NCBI GenBank assembly: GCA_951812395.1
Contig: CATOSD010000001.1
Span: 248,001-312,000 of the forward strand
Source: an uncultured Dehalococcoidia bacterium
GTDB lineage: Bacteria; Chloroflexota; Dehalococcoidia; Lucifugimonadales; CATOSD01
Length of the DNA: 64,000 bases
Reading direction: 5' to 3'
Shown here: in pieces, positions 8,688-17,266 of the stretch
Layout: each line of letters opens with the position of its first letter
Position numbering within the stretch: the stretch's first letter is position 1
Program-made: the position numbers and the translations under genes
The notes under the pieces: generated by a model
The model's input: only the letters and a program-made list of their open reading frames with translations
What the model was told of the DNA's origin: nothing
Databases searched by the model: none

Positions 8688-9498
8688 CGCGGCGGCCCCG
8701 CTGGAGCCCGATCTGCGGCTGGCCGCCGCCGAAGCCGCGCGCGCCGCCGAAGCCTCTACTGCCGCTGCTGCGTGTGGACGACCCCCAGCTACTGCGGACG
8801 CCGGTGCCGCTGGTCCTGAAAGCTCCGGTGGCCTTCTTGGAGGACAGGTAGGACTGCCGGGAGCTGCTGAGATTGCGGTTCGCGTTGGTGTATTGTGACC
8901 CGGCGGCCGTCTTCTGTCGCGAGAAGTAGCTGCTGTTGCGGGACACCTGCGTGCGGTACGACGGGGATTTGCGGTAGTTCGCGCGGTCCGTCCTGATGTC
9001 GCCTACCGTGCCGCGCGGGGTGTGGTAGTAGTATGACGGGCCGAACATCGTGGACGCCACCAGATAGCCGAACAGAAAGCTGCCGCCGCCAAAGCTGCTG
9101 TAGTAGTAGCCGTTCGCGCCGTGGCCTCTGATCTCGTTCTGGTTGTTGTTCTCGGTGATGCTGAACAGGAGATCGTCGGCTGAGTCCTCAATCTGTCCGT
9201 CGCCGTTAAGGTCCTCGAACGCCTCAACCATCTGCCGGTCGCCGTCCTGGCTGGCGCGGATGAGCACGACACCGTCGCCCTCGTAGATGCGGTTGACCCG
9301 CTTTTCGAACTCCGTCGCGCTCTTGGAGTCCTTGTAGGCCTCCTGCACCGCGTCGAGGTTGATGCGCCCGGCGGCGCCATCCGTGGCGGCCCATTGGTCG
9401 TAGGTGGGGCCGGTGCTGCAGGCGGCGAAAACCGGGCCCGAAACGAGGACACCGCCCGCGAGTACGGCAAGCGTGCGCTTTCTCAGTTTTCGGCCCAT
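8677..9498 (-). CDS. Secreted Ser/Gly/Tyr/Arg-rich protein with an EF-hand-like loop
   Basis: This 273-residue protein begins with a positively charged N-terminus and a hydrophobic helix ending ...SGPVFAACST, which fits a signal peptide and possibly a lipobox (FAAC). Residues around 95-110 contain DLNGDGQIEDSADD, an EF-hand-type calcium-binding loop. The second half is low complexity: a YYYSSFGGGSF segment, then many Arg, Ser and Tyr, ending in GFGGARGFGGG repeats. The ATG at 9498 is preceded by a strong GGGAGGG site; a longer frame start at 9540 lacks one. It is the only exported soluble product of the operon and so a possible substrate of the SecA-like or modifying enzymes (inference). Confidence 0.7.
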   Translation of the reverse strand: MGRKLRKRTLAVLAGGVLVSGPVFAACSTGPTYDQWAATDGAAGRINLDAVQEAYKDSKSATEFEKRVNRIYEGDGVVLIRASQDGDRQMVEAFEDLNGDGQIEDSADDLLFSITENNNQNEIRGHGANGYYYSSFGGGSFLFGYLVASTMFGPSYYYHTPRGTVGDIRTDRANYRKSPSYRTQVSRNSSYFSRQKTAAGSQYTNANRNLSSSRQSYLSSKKATGAFRTSGTGVRSSWGSSTRSSGSRGFGGARGFGGGQPQIGLQRGRRGVR

Positions 9499-9581
9499 AG
9501 CGTCCCTCCCCCCATGCGGACAGCCCTCATTATAGCGCACGTGACGACGGTTGGGGGCGCGCCGGCATTTGTCTCCCTACG

Positions 9582-12500
9582 TCAGTCCGAGTTCGTCGAG
9601 GAATTCGAGGGCGGCCGCGGTGGACGCGCGTCCGGCTGACCACCGACTATCAGCTCCAGGTCCCCCGGGACGGTGGACGCCGGCTCTCCGCCGGCGAAGG
9701 CTGTTTGGGCGTCGAACCGCAACATGCGCCGCACCGCCTCGGCGTCCGCGTCGCGCCTGAACGCCTCGTACGCCTCCGAACAGTGCATAACGCATTCTAC
9801 GAGGGCGCCGCGCAGGTCGTGTGCGGCGAGGCTCAGGCTGACCACGAGTTGGTGGCAGTTTTCCAGGTGCTCGCCCCAAAGTTCGTCCGACGCCTGCAGG
9901 TGCAGCAACTTCAGCAGCCGGCCGGCCGCCGCGTCGTCGAGCGATTGCACGCGCGCGTCCAGCCGCCGCGACAGCAGCGCGCCAAGGGCCTCGCCGAGCG
10001 CCCCCGGTCCCAGCCCCTCCAGGTGTCCGGCGTCCTCGCCGAAGTCCAGTCGCAACTCCTCGCACACGCGCGCGAAGCCCCGCGGGTAGTCGAAACCGGC
10101 GCCCGCCGGCAGCCACCTTGTCACCATTGCGGCGGCGTATTCCCGCGCGAGAGCGTCGCAACGCGCGCGGAAGTCGTCCGCTTTCAAGACCTCACGCCGC
10201 GCCGCGTAGTAGTCGAGCGTCTGAGCATCCAGGATGCGATCAAACTCGAGCGCCACGGCGCGCTCAGCGGCGTCGTCGCGCTCGGCGCGGCCCTGTATCT
10301 CGGACAGGCCCCTCTCCATTCGCGCGCCCTCGATGCGCACCCGGCCACTCGGCTCGGCGATGGCGTCGTCGGCCGCGACACCGGAGCCCGCGCTTGCGAA
10401 CGCCAGCAGCCGGTCTTCACGGGACAGGATGAAGCGTGACGCGCCTGGCGCGCCCTGCCGTCCGGTGCGGCCCATTAGCTGCCTGTCGGTCCTGCCGGAC
10501 TCGTTGAGTTCCGTTCCGATGACGTACAGGCCTAGACCGAACTCCAGCGCGACGCCACGACCACGGTCTGCGCCATTGCCAACGGTGACCTCCGGCTCGT
10601 TTGGCCGAATCGTCCATGGTGTGCCGTCGCGGCTGAGCGCCGCGCCCAGGGCCACGGCGTCGTCCGCGCCGGCACAGCGCACCACAAGACTGCCCGCACC
10701 CTCGCGGAGCAGCCGGACCGCCAGGCGGGCGAACGCCGCCAGCACGCGGTCGTTGACGCCCGGCTCGACGACGATGTCCGCGCCCCGACCCGCCATGTTG
10801 GTCGCCACGGTGACGGCGCCGAACAGGCCCGCACGGCGCACGATCTCCCCCTCATCTTCGCGGGCGGCGGCGTTGAGCAGGCTGTGCGGCACTCCGCGCT
10901 CGCCGAGCCGCCGGCTGATCTCTTCCGATTCGTCGATGGTGTGCGCGCCAATCAGCACCGGACGCCCGACGGCCTGCCAGAACGCGGCCTCGTCCACGAC
11001 GGCGGCCAGCTTGTCCGTGCGGCTCCCGTACAGGCGCGGGCCCAGGTCGGAGCGCAGTTCCGGGTTCGACGGCGGCACAACGTGGACGTCCAGGCCGAAC
11101 CGGGACATCAGCTCGCGCTCGGAACCCCGTGCCGTACCGGTCATGCCGGACAGGCGCGCGTACTGGCCGATGAGTCCGCTCACGGAAACATGAGCCAGAG
11201 TCTTGGCCTCGTGCCGCACCCGCAGCCCCTCTTTGGCCTCCAGCGCGGCGTGGATACCGAATCTATACCTGCTATCGGGCAGCGTCCTGCCCGTCTCCTG
11301 GTCTATCAACACAATTCGCCCATCGTCGACCAGGTAGTGGACGCCCCGCTTCAGCAGTGTGTAGGCGCGCAGTAGCTGGGTGATCTGGTTGGCCTGCCCG
11401 TGCCGCCGCGCAATGCGCCGGCGCAGCTTCGCCGCCTGAGCGCGCAGCTCGGCCAGCGGCGTGTTGGCGTCGCTCTCCAGCGCCTCGAGTTGACGCTGGA
11501 GGCGCGCGGTGTCGAACACCGGGCCGGTCCGCCGCTCCATGAAAGCCCGGCCCAACTCGGTGAGCACCACCGCCCCGCGGCGGGCGTCGGCGAGAAAGTA
11601 CAGACCGCGGGCGAGTTCGCACTCCGGGTCGGAAAGGTCGCTGTCGGCGACGATGGCCGCCGCGCGTGCGTACGCCCCTTCGCTTCCGGCGGAGAGCGCG
11701 CGGGCGGTGTCGCTGTCGTGGTCGGCGCACAGCAGACGGGCAAGCAGCATGTCGCGGCTTTCGCGAGGAAGAGCAGTCTCGCGCAGACAGTCTTCCAGTG
11801 TCCGAACGACGGCCCCCTGTTCGGATACCAACTCCGCCATCGCCCGGCGAGCGCGCTCCAGGCCGCGCATGACGCCGGACGGCCCGCCGGAAATGATCAG
11901 CGGAGAACGCGCCTGGTCCAGCAGCACCTGGTCGGCCTCGTCCACGACAGCGGCGAACAGCGCGCCCTGCACCGGAGGGTCGGGCGGCAGCCTGAGATTG
12001 TCCCGCAGAAAGTCGAACCCGAACTCGCGCAGCGTGCCGTAGACGATGCTACGGCCGTAAGCATCCGTGCGCTCCGGATCAGTCATCGGGCCGAGCACCG
12101 CGCCCACGTCCAGGCCGAGCGCGGCGAATGCGGGGGAGAGCAGGTCGGCGTCGCGCGCGGCCAGGTAGTCGTTGGCGGTTATCACGTGAACGCGCCCGCC
12201 CGCCACTGCGTGGAGTGCGGCGGGTAATGCCGCCGCGACGGTCTTGCCCTCGCCCGCCTTCATCTCGACCACAGCTCCGCCGTACATCAGCAGGCCCGCC
12301 GCCACCTGCTCGTCCGTGGCTTGGAAGCGCGGCCCGTCCGCCTCGGTCAGCCCGCGGGACAGCGCCTCGCGCACCACGGCGGCCGCGAGCGCAAGGTCTC
12401 GTTGGCCGCCGCGGTTCGAGGCGCCTGCGCGCGGCGACCGGAACAAGCGGCGCAGCTCGCCGGCGGGGAGCGCCGACAGGTCGATTTCGCGCGCGGCGGC

Positions 12501-12659
12501 GGCCGTCTGCATAGCCTCCTCGACGGCGGCGGACTTACGTCCGGGCAGCAGCCGCGCGAGCGCCGCGCCGGTCCGTTCGGCGAACCTGCCGGCAGCGTCT
12601 GCCAGACCTCCGTCATTCCGGCCCACGAGCCGGAATCCGTCCGGCATCTCAGCGCGCAC
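9582..12659 (-). CDS. SecA-like translocase ATPase paralogue
   Basis: This 1025-residue protein has SecA landmarks: Walker A MKAGEGKT (133-140; canonical SecA has MxTGEGKT), TANDYLAARDA, VVDEADQVLLDQARSPLIISG around 238, ATNMAGRGADI and GRTGRQG. The C-terminal zinc-binding CxC-CH tail of standard SecA is missing; the protein instead ends in a Pro/Ser-rich tail. The helicase motifs are intact, so it is probably an active ATPase. The start overlaps the upstream PaaK-like gene by 11 bases. Its place within a biosynthetic-looking operon suggests a dedicated accessory SecA rather than the housekeeping copy. A substrate is not identified. Confidence 0.88.
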   Translation of the reverse strand: MRAEMPDGFRLVGRNDGGLADAAGRFAERTGAALARLLPGRKSAAVEEAMQTAAAAREIDLSALPAGELRRLFRSPRAGASNRGGQRDLALAAAVVREALSRGLTEADGPRFQATDEQVAAGLLMYGGAVVEMKAGEGKTVAAALPAALHAVAGGRVHVITANDYLAARDADLLSPAFAALGLDVGAVLGPMTDPERTDAYGRSIVYGTLREFGFDFLRDNLRLPPDPPVQGALFAAVVDEADQVLLDQARSPLIISGGPSGVMRGLERARRAMAELVSEQGAVVRTLEDCLRETALPRESRDMLLARLLCADHDSDTARALSAGSEGAYARAAAIVADSDLSDPECELARGLYFLADARRGAVVLTELGRAFMERRTGPVFDTARLQRQLEALESDANTPLAELRAQAAKLRRRIARRHGQANQITQLLRAYTLLKRGVHYLVDDGRIVLIDQETGRTLPDSRYRFGIHAALEAKEGLRVRHEAKTLAHVSVSGLIGQYARLSGMTGTARGSERELMSRFGLDVHVVPPSNPELRSDLGPRLYGSRTDKLAAVVDEAAFWQAVGRPVLIGAHTIDESEEISRRLGERGVPHSLLNAAAREDEGEIVRRAGLFGAVTVATNMAGRGADIVVEPGVNDRVLAAFARLAVRLLREGAGSLVVRCAGADDAVALGAALSRDGTPWTIRPNEPEVTVGNGADRGRGVALEFGLGLYVIGTELNESGRTDRQLMGRTGRQGAPGASRFILSREDRLLAFASAGSGVAADDAIAEPSGRVRIEGARMERGLSEIQGRAERDDAAERAVALEFDRILDAQTLDYYAARREVLKADDFRARCDALAREYAAAMVTRWLPAGAGFDYPRGFARVCEELRLDFGEDAGHLEGLGPGALGEALGALLSRRLDARVQSLDDAAAGRLLKLLHLQASDELWGEHLENCHQLVVSLSLAAHDLRGALVECVMHCSEAYEAFRRDADAEAVRRMLRFDAQTAFAGGEPASTVPGDLELIVGGQPDARPPRPPSNSSTNSD

Positions 12660-13932
12660 CGCGTGAGTCGCCGCGGCGGTCGACGATCCACCTGGTCTTC
12701 CTGGCGGCGTCGAAGTAATCCGGCTCGGCGTAGGAGAATCCCAGCGTCAGCAGTCGGCTACCCACTAGGAAATCGATGTCGGGATGACTGCGGATCAGGT
12801 CTCGGCGCATCCGGGCCTCGGCGTGCCGTAGCGGCTCCGGCAGCACGATGGTAAGCCATTCGGTGTCGTCGCGCGACAACTCGAGCTGCATGTGTCCCGG
12901 TTCGTCCGCGTGGGCGTACACGGCGCCCAGCACGGCCCCGTAGCTCAGCTTGGCGCCCAGCACCGAGAAGGAGTCCCCTGCCCGACCCAGCACGTCCACC
13001 CTCGGATACGGCAGGCCGCACGGGCACTCGCCCGCCACGGGTCGCACCCTGTCCTGCAGGGCGTAGCGCAGCAGCGGCGGCGAACGCTGGAGCAGCGTGG
13101 TTACGACCATTTCGGCGGTGGCGGCGTCCTCGCCCTTGGCGAGCTCCACCACCGTCCTGTCAGTGAACAGGTGTATCCCCCCGTGCTCGCCGCACTCCAC
13201 GCCCAGCGCCGACGTCTCCGACGCTCCGTAGTACCCGAACACCTGCGCCCCCAGCCTCGTCTCCACGGCGTGGCGCACGCGCGGCGACAGGGGCTCGCCC
13301 ACGTATATGACCCTTCGCGGCGCGCGCACTCCCGCGCGAGCATACGCGTCGATGAGCGGTTCCAAGCAACGCTCCAGAACCGAGGGCACGGTGACTATAG
13401 CCGTGGGCGCCAGCCCGGTCAGCGCCTCCAGCGTGCGCTGGAACCTGGGGCCGATGCTGAGGGCGTAGGACTCACGCACACCCAGGGCATCCAGCGCCTT
13501 CGTGAACGAGACCATCAGTGTCAAGGGGTCGGTGTCGAGGCACGCCGTGCTGTCCGCGCCGGATACGCCACATATGGCGAATAACTCGGTCAAGAACTCC
13601 GTCTCCATCCTGTCGTCTTCAGGCGTGATGAACCGTCTCTTGCGAGGGCCGGTCGTCCCGGACGACGTCTCCACGTCGATGATGGGCGAGCCGGCGCGAA
13701 GGCTCTCGTTCGAGAGAGCGTCCAGCCCGTGGCCGTCCAGCAGCGGGAGCCGGCGAAGCACGTCCAGCGGCGGCTCGTTCTCCAGGTCCGCGGCGCTGAT
13801 GCCGAGCCGGCGAAACAGGTCCGCGTAATAGCCGTACCCGCACCGTGCGAACCGCAGCGTGTCCCGCAGCCTGGCGGATGCGACCTCGTCGACCTCGCCC
13901 AGCAGCAGGATGGAACGAGACGGTTCGCTCAT
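12649..13932 (-). CDS. PaaK/LuxE-type adenylate-forming enzyme
   Basis: This 427-residue protein has the ANL-superfamily P-loop SSGTTG at about 90-95 (ETSSGTTGPRKR), the motif FGYYGASETSALG, and PLLRYALQDRVRP. It also has a CPCGLPYPRVDVLGRAGD stretch matching phenylacetate-CoA ligase and LuxE acyl-protein synthetases. Such enzymes activate a carboxylic acid as acyl-AMP and pass it to CoA or to a protein cysteine. It overlaps the channel gene upstream by 4 bases and the SecA-like gene downstream by 11. The substrate is unknown. All expected catalytic motifs of the N-domain are visible, so it is the likely active member of the two PaaK-like genes here. Confidence 0.82.
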   Translation of the reverse strand: MSEPSRSILLLGEVDEVASARLRDTLRFARCGYGYYADLFRRLGISAADLENEPPLDVLRRLPLLDGHGLDALSNESLRAGSPIIDVETSSGTTGPRKRRFITPEDDRMETEFLTELFAICGVSGADSTACLDTDPLTLMVSFTKALDALGVRESYALSIGPRFQRTLEALTGLAPTAIVTVPSVLERCLEPLIDAYARAGVRAPRRVIYVGEPLSPRVRHAVETRLGAQVFGYYGASETSALGVECGEHGGIHLFTDRTVVELAKGEDAATAEMVVTTLLQRSPPLLRYALQDRVRPVAGECPCGLPYPRVDVLGRAGDSFSVLGAKLSYGAVLGAVYAHADEPGHMQLELSRDDTEWLTIVLPEPLRHAEARMRRDLIRSHPDIDFLVGSRLLTLGFSYAEPDYFDAARKTRWIVDRRGDSRGAR

Positions 13933-14996
13933 TGCGAGAGCAGCGGCGCGATCTCCGTCCAGCTACGCCGCTCGACGGCGATGTAGAACAGCGAGTCGCC
14001 CCGCTCCAACTCCAAGTCCAGAAAGCTCAGGTGAGGGATGCCGTCCTTGATTATGCCCACCAGGTTGACGTCGTGGTCCAGCAGAGCCTTGGCCACCTGC
14101 GTGTAGGGCATGGAAGTCGGCGGATCTCTCTCGACGAACGTGCTGAGCAGCGTGCCCTCCACAACGTTGCTGGTGACTATGTTGAGAATGAGTTGCACAC
14201 CCGGGTCCTGCAGGTCCTGCACCATCAGCTTGTCCACCATGTTCAGCGCGAAAACGGGCTTTATGTTCGTCGCCCCCTTGAACAGCACGTTGTGAGAGAG
14301 GTACTGGCACTCGGCTACGCCGGGGATTTCCGGGTTAAGGTACTCCACCACCGCGACGATCGCCGCCACCAGGCTGTCGCTGTTGGGGTCATCGTAGCCC
14401 GAGCCCAGTATCATCACGCCGCTCGCTTCCTTGAGATTCGCGCGCGCGTAGGTCTCCTCCTCCAAGGGCGAGCCTCGAACGAAAGACACCCGTGGCAGGC
14501 GGTAGGGCAAAGACTCGATCTTGTCCGAGATTATCACCACGTCGTCCGAGAGGTGCCCACTGTCCTGCACAAACTCCTCGATTATCTTCCGCGCCCGGTC
14601 CGCCGTGGGCGGATTGACTATAAGGAGATGTCCGCTCGCGTGTACTGATGTCATTCCCAAACGCTCCCTCTGGTGGCGTTCCAAGATGCGGTCTATGCCT
14701 ATGCCGATTGCCGAAGTGAAGGCCGCAAGCCCGAACAGCACCACGAACAGCACGGTCCCCAGTCGCGCGCCCAGCGTGGAGGCGGAGTAGTCGCCGTAGC
14801 CGATCGTCGTAATGGAGACCACGCTGTACCACAGCGCGTCCGGCGCCGTGATTCCCGGATCGACCGCGCTGTCAAACAGGTAAAAGGTCGTCGCGTTTCC
14901 GAGTACGCTCAGCACCAGCACGATAACGGCGAAGGCGAACCCCACGTCTCTATGCTGTCGCAGCGTCCTCCATATGCGCGTTAGGCCTAAGAGCAT
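13929..14996 (-). CDS. Two-helix K+ channel with cytoplasmic RCK/TrkA-like domain
   Basis: This 355-residue protein has a first hydrophobic helix (residues about 18-40), the pore loop with selectivity filter TTIGYGDY (63-70) and a second helix (about 78-100). A long cytoplasmic part contains HLLIVNPPTADRARKIIEEF and VVIISDKIE, fitting a Rossmann-like RCK domain. The filter is canonical for potassium. It overlaps the next gene by 4 bases and follows the short PaaK-like gene by 16. Ion channels of this type are known neighbours of DUF350/DUF4178 genes, which here lie on the converging strand. Confidence 0.87.
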   Translation of the reverse strand: MLLGLTRIWRTLRQHRDVGFAFAVIVLVLSVLGNATTFYLFDSAVDPGITAPDALWYSVVSITTIGYGDYSASTLGARLGTVLFVVLFGLAAFTSAIGIGIDRILERHQRERLGMTSVHASGHLLIVNPPTADRARKIIEEFVQDSGHLSDDVVIISDKIESLPYRLPRVSFVRGSPLEEETYARANLKEASGVMILGSGYDDPNSDSLVAAIVAVVEYLNPEIPGVAECQYLSHNVLFKGATNIKPVFALNMVDKLMVQDLQDPGVQLILNIVTSNVVEGTLLSTFVERDPPTSMPYTQVAKALLDHDVNLVGIIKDGIPHLSFLDLELERGDSLFYIAVERRSWTEIAPLLSQ

Positions 14997-15012
14997 CGTG
15001 ACTCCCGCGGTG

Positions 15013-15879
15013 CTATCGCTCGGGCGCGTCGATGACGTTGGGCTTGTCGGCGCGCACGAACACCGCAGCGCCCTCGTCCAGGGAACCGACCTCTAGGCAG
15101 GTCTCGATTCTAATCATGGGCTGAACACGATTGAACAGTTGCGTCGCCACCAGCCGGCCCCTCCCGGACGTCTCGAACAGGTACTCGTCGCTGTTCAGCG
15201 CGTAGCTACGGCAGTCGTCCGACTGGCCGAGAAAGCCAAGGCCGTCCACGTACAGCAGGTCAAGCTGGGAGCGCGAGGCGAGCGCCCGCCGCCAGCCGAA
15301 TGTGACGCACAGGCGCACCGTCTCGGGCAGCCGCGCCTCGTCCTGATCGTCGCACGGCGCGACGATCAGATCCGGCCGCACGTGGCGCAGCAGATCGTAG
15401 ACGCGAGGGCCGCTGTCGGCGATGAACAGGTGCGTCGTCACGCCGGCCCTTATCAGCGCCGTGCACAGCTCGGCGCCGAAGAACCGGCGGAATCCCGGCG
15501 TCAGCACCGCGGCGACCGCGTCCGGCGCCTGCCCTGAGCCTGCCGAAGAGTCTAAACGCTCCTTCACGGCGTCGACGAACAGGTCGCACCGAGTGGCGCT
15601 CTCCTCCGGACCCTCGGCCACCGCCAGCCTGTCGGCCAGTTGGCCGGCGTACTGGCCCATTATCCACTCTATTTCGCCGGGCAGGCTCACGGTATCGCCC
15701 AGGGTCGAGCGTCGGTACTCGGCGATGGGGGTGACGGGCAGCTCGCGAAACTCGTCCAATGACCGCACTCCGCAGCGTCCGCCGAGCCGGCGGCGATAGA
15801 ACGCCGTCCGGGCCGCTGCCGCGACCACCCCGTCCAGGCGGGCCGGCAGGTCGTCCCGGGCCTGGTAACGCCTAAGCAT
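15013..15879 (-). CDS. Short PaaK-like protein lacking the nucleotide loop
   Basis: This 288-residue protein begins like PaaK/LuxE enzymes (RTAFYRRRLGG, then LPVTPIAEYRR) and ends like their C-terminal strand region (GRGRLVATQLFNRVQPMIRIE). No SSGTTG loop is visible, so catalysis is doubtful. It may be a non-catalytic partner of the full-length enzyme encoded two genes downstream. The middle contains a segment, SSAGSGQAP, encoded by a dispersed palindromic repeat (15528-15548). It overlaps the transglutaminase-like gene by 8 bases. Confidence 0.6.
   Translation of the reverse strand: MLRRYQARDDLPARLDGVVAAAARTAFYRRRLGGRCGVRSLDEFRELPVTPIAEYRRSTLGDTVSLPGEIEWIMGQYAGQLADRLAVAEGPEESATRCDLFVDAVKERLDSSAGSGQAPDAVAAVLTPGFRRFFGAELCTALIRAGVTTHLFIADSGPRVYDLLRHVRPDLIVAPCDDQDEARLPETVRLCVTFGWRRALASRSQLDLLYVDGLGFLGQSDDCRSYALNSDEYLFETSGRGRLVATQLFNRVQPMIRIETCLEVGSLDEGAAVFVRADKPNVIDAPER
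15528..15548. repeat. Dispersed palindromic repeat captured inside a gene
   Basis: The 21-base sequence begins CCTGCCCTGAGC and ends CTGCCGAAG. Close copies occur between genes at 25870-25890 and, inverted, at 42372-42392, 46036-46055 and 54215-54250. Here it lies in the reading frame of the short PaaK-like gene and encodes part of SSAGSGQAP without disturbing the frame. Confidence 0.8.
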
Positions 15880-17266
15880 CGGCGCCCAGCTCGACCACGA
15901 CGAGGCCCGCGTCGTGGCCCGTGCCGTGGTACTCGTCGAATCGCTCTATCAGCCGGTCGCGCGCCGCCCACACCGCCGCAGCAGCGTCGGGCTCCTCTGA
16001 GGCGAAACGGCTGCCAAGCGTGGTGTCGAGCGTCCATTCGCGCGTGATCTCGCACCGGAGGCCGGCGCCCGTGCTCGCGGCCGCGTACTCGCCGCGCAAG
16101 CGCTCGAAGGCGGCGTCGCTCCTGTACGCGAGCGGCGCGACGTAGTAGCCACGCGAGATGTACAGCCCAAGCTCGTTGTCGAACACCTGCATCAGGTCCA
16201 CGTCCTCGATCCAGCCCTCCATCGCGAAGTACAGGTCCTCTACGATGCTCTGGTCCACGCGGTGATAGTAGAAGCGCTCCTCGCGCAACGCCATTCTGAC
16301 CGGCACAGTACGTTTGTCCTCGTCACGTAGCAGACCCTGGGTGTCATCCCCTTCCAGGAACAGGAAGGGAATGTTGCCGTTGGTCGCGTCGACGAGAACC
16401 TCCTCACCGCCCATGTTATACACAAGGGCAACGTGCTGCCAATAGCGCATGTAACGCTTGGAGAACCGGAAGTCGAAGGTGGTCAGCATCTCCCGCAGCC
16501 TGTCTTCGGGAAGGGGCGGAGCCGCGTCCGCGCCGGCGAGCACGTAGCGCGACGGCAGGCCCAGCCGGTCCGTGAGAAACTTCAGCGCCTGCACCTTCTC
16601 GGAGCAGATGCCGCCCGCGCCCTCGGAGATGTTCCGCACCGTCTCGTCGCCCGTCTTGTAGGTTAGCATACGGCCGGTAAAGCGCGAGTAATTCTCGAAG
16701 TGGCTCTCCCACACGCGGCTCGCCAGAGCGAGCAACACGCTCCTGGCGTGCGCCGGCGAGTCCGCAGCGGCCAACTCCACGGCTCGGGGGCCGTAGCACC
16801 GCTCCAGCGACTCACGCACGAACGCCGCGTACGTATCGGCGTCGGCATCCCAGCGCCGCTTGTGAAAACCGGCCCAGTTGCGATCGTAGCCCGCGTTCAG
16901 CCTGTCTACGGCGACGTCGATGAGCGAGACGTCGGCGTCGCCCACGCGCACAGTCGCCGCGGTGGGCGCGCCGTCGAGGGGCACGGGCGCACCGCCCTGC
17001 CGGAACTCCACGCCCGGATACACGTCGAGCAGCGTCCCCTCGTCGGACACGGCGTACACGTAGTCCTGGACCGCCCGCAGGCTCTCCGCGGACCGCGGCG
17101 TGATGCGGCGCGCGGACAGCAGCTCGTCCAGGGGGCAGTCCCTCAGGTAGCGCTCCAGGAGGCGGTGGAGCGTCCAGCCGGCGTGTTCCGGCTCGATGCG
17201 CAGCGCGAATCGCCTGCCGGTAACGCCGTCCGTGACCTGTAGCACGCACCCCGAAACGTCCGACAT
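15872..17266 (-). CDS. Transglutaminase/NAT-fold cysteine enzyme with N-terminal domain
   Basis: In this 464-residue protein the central region carries a papain-like triad: C221 in GAGGICSEKVQALKF, H278 in YWQHVALVY and D293 in VLVDATNGN. This matches the transglutaminase-like/arylamine-N-acetyltransferase superfamily. Residues about 1-110 form a separate domain with alternating strands and one long helix (CVLQVTDGVTGRRFAL, then WTLHRLLERYLRD). It is compatible with a beta-grasp fold, but that is not demonstrated. It is the first gene of the seven-gene operon and overlaps the next by 8 bases. Possible activities are peptide cleavage, amide-bond transfer or acyl transfer. I do not recognise a described family with this full architecture. 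Confidence 0.7.
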   Translation of the reverse strand: MSDVSGCVLQVTDGVTGRRFALRIEPEHAGWTLHRLLERYLRDCPLDELLSARRITPRSAESLRAVQDYVYAVSDEGTLLDVYPGVEFRQGGAPVPLDGAPTAATVRVGDADVSLIDVAVDRLNAGYDRNWAGFHKRRWDADADTYAAFVRESLERCYGPRAVELAAADSPAHARSVLLALASRVWESHFENYSRFTGRMLTYKTGDETVRNISEGAGGICSEKVQALKFLTDRLGLPSRYVLAGADAAPPLPEDRLREMLTTFDFRFSKRYMRYWQHVALVYNMGGEEVLVDATNGNIPFLFLEGDDTQGLLRDEDKRTVPVRMALREERFYYHRVDQSIVEDLYFAMEGWIEDVDLMQVFDNELGLYISRGYYVAPLAYRSDAAFERLRGEYAAASTGAGLRCEITREWTLDTTLGSRFASEEPDAAAAVWAARDRLIERFDEYHGTGHDAGLVVVELGADA

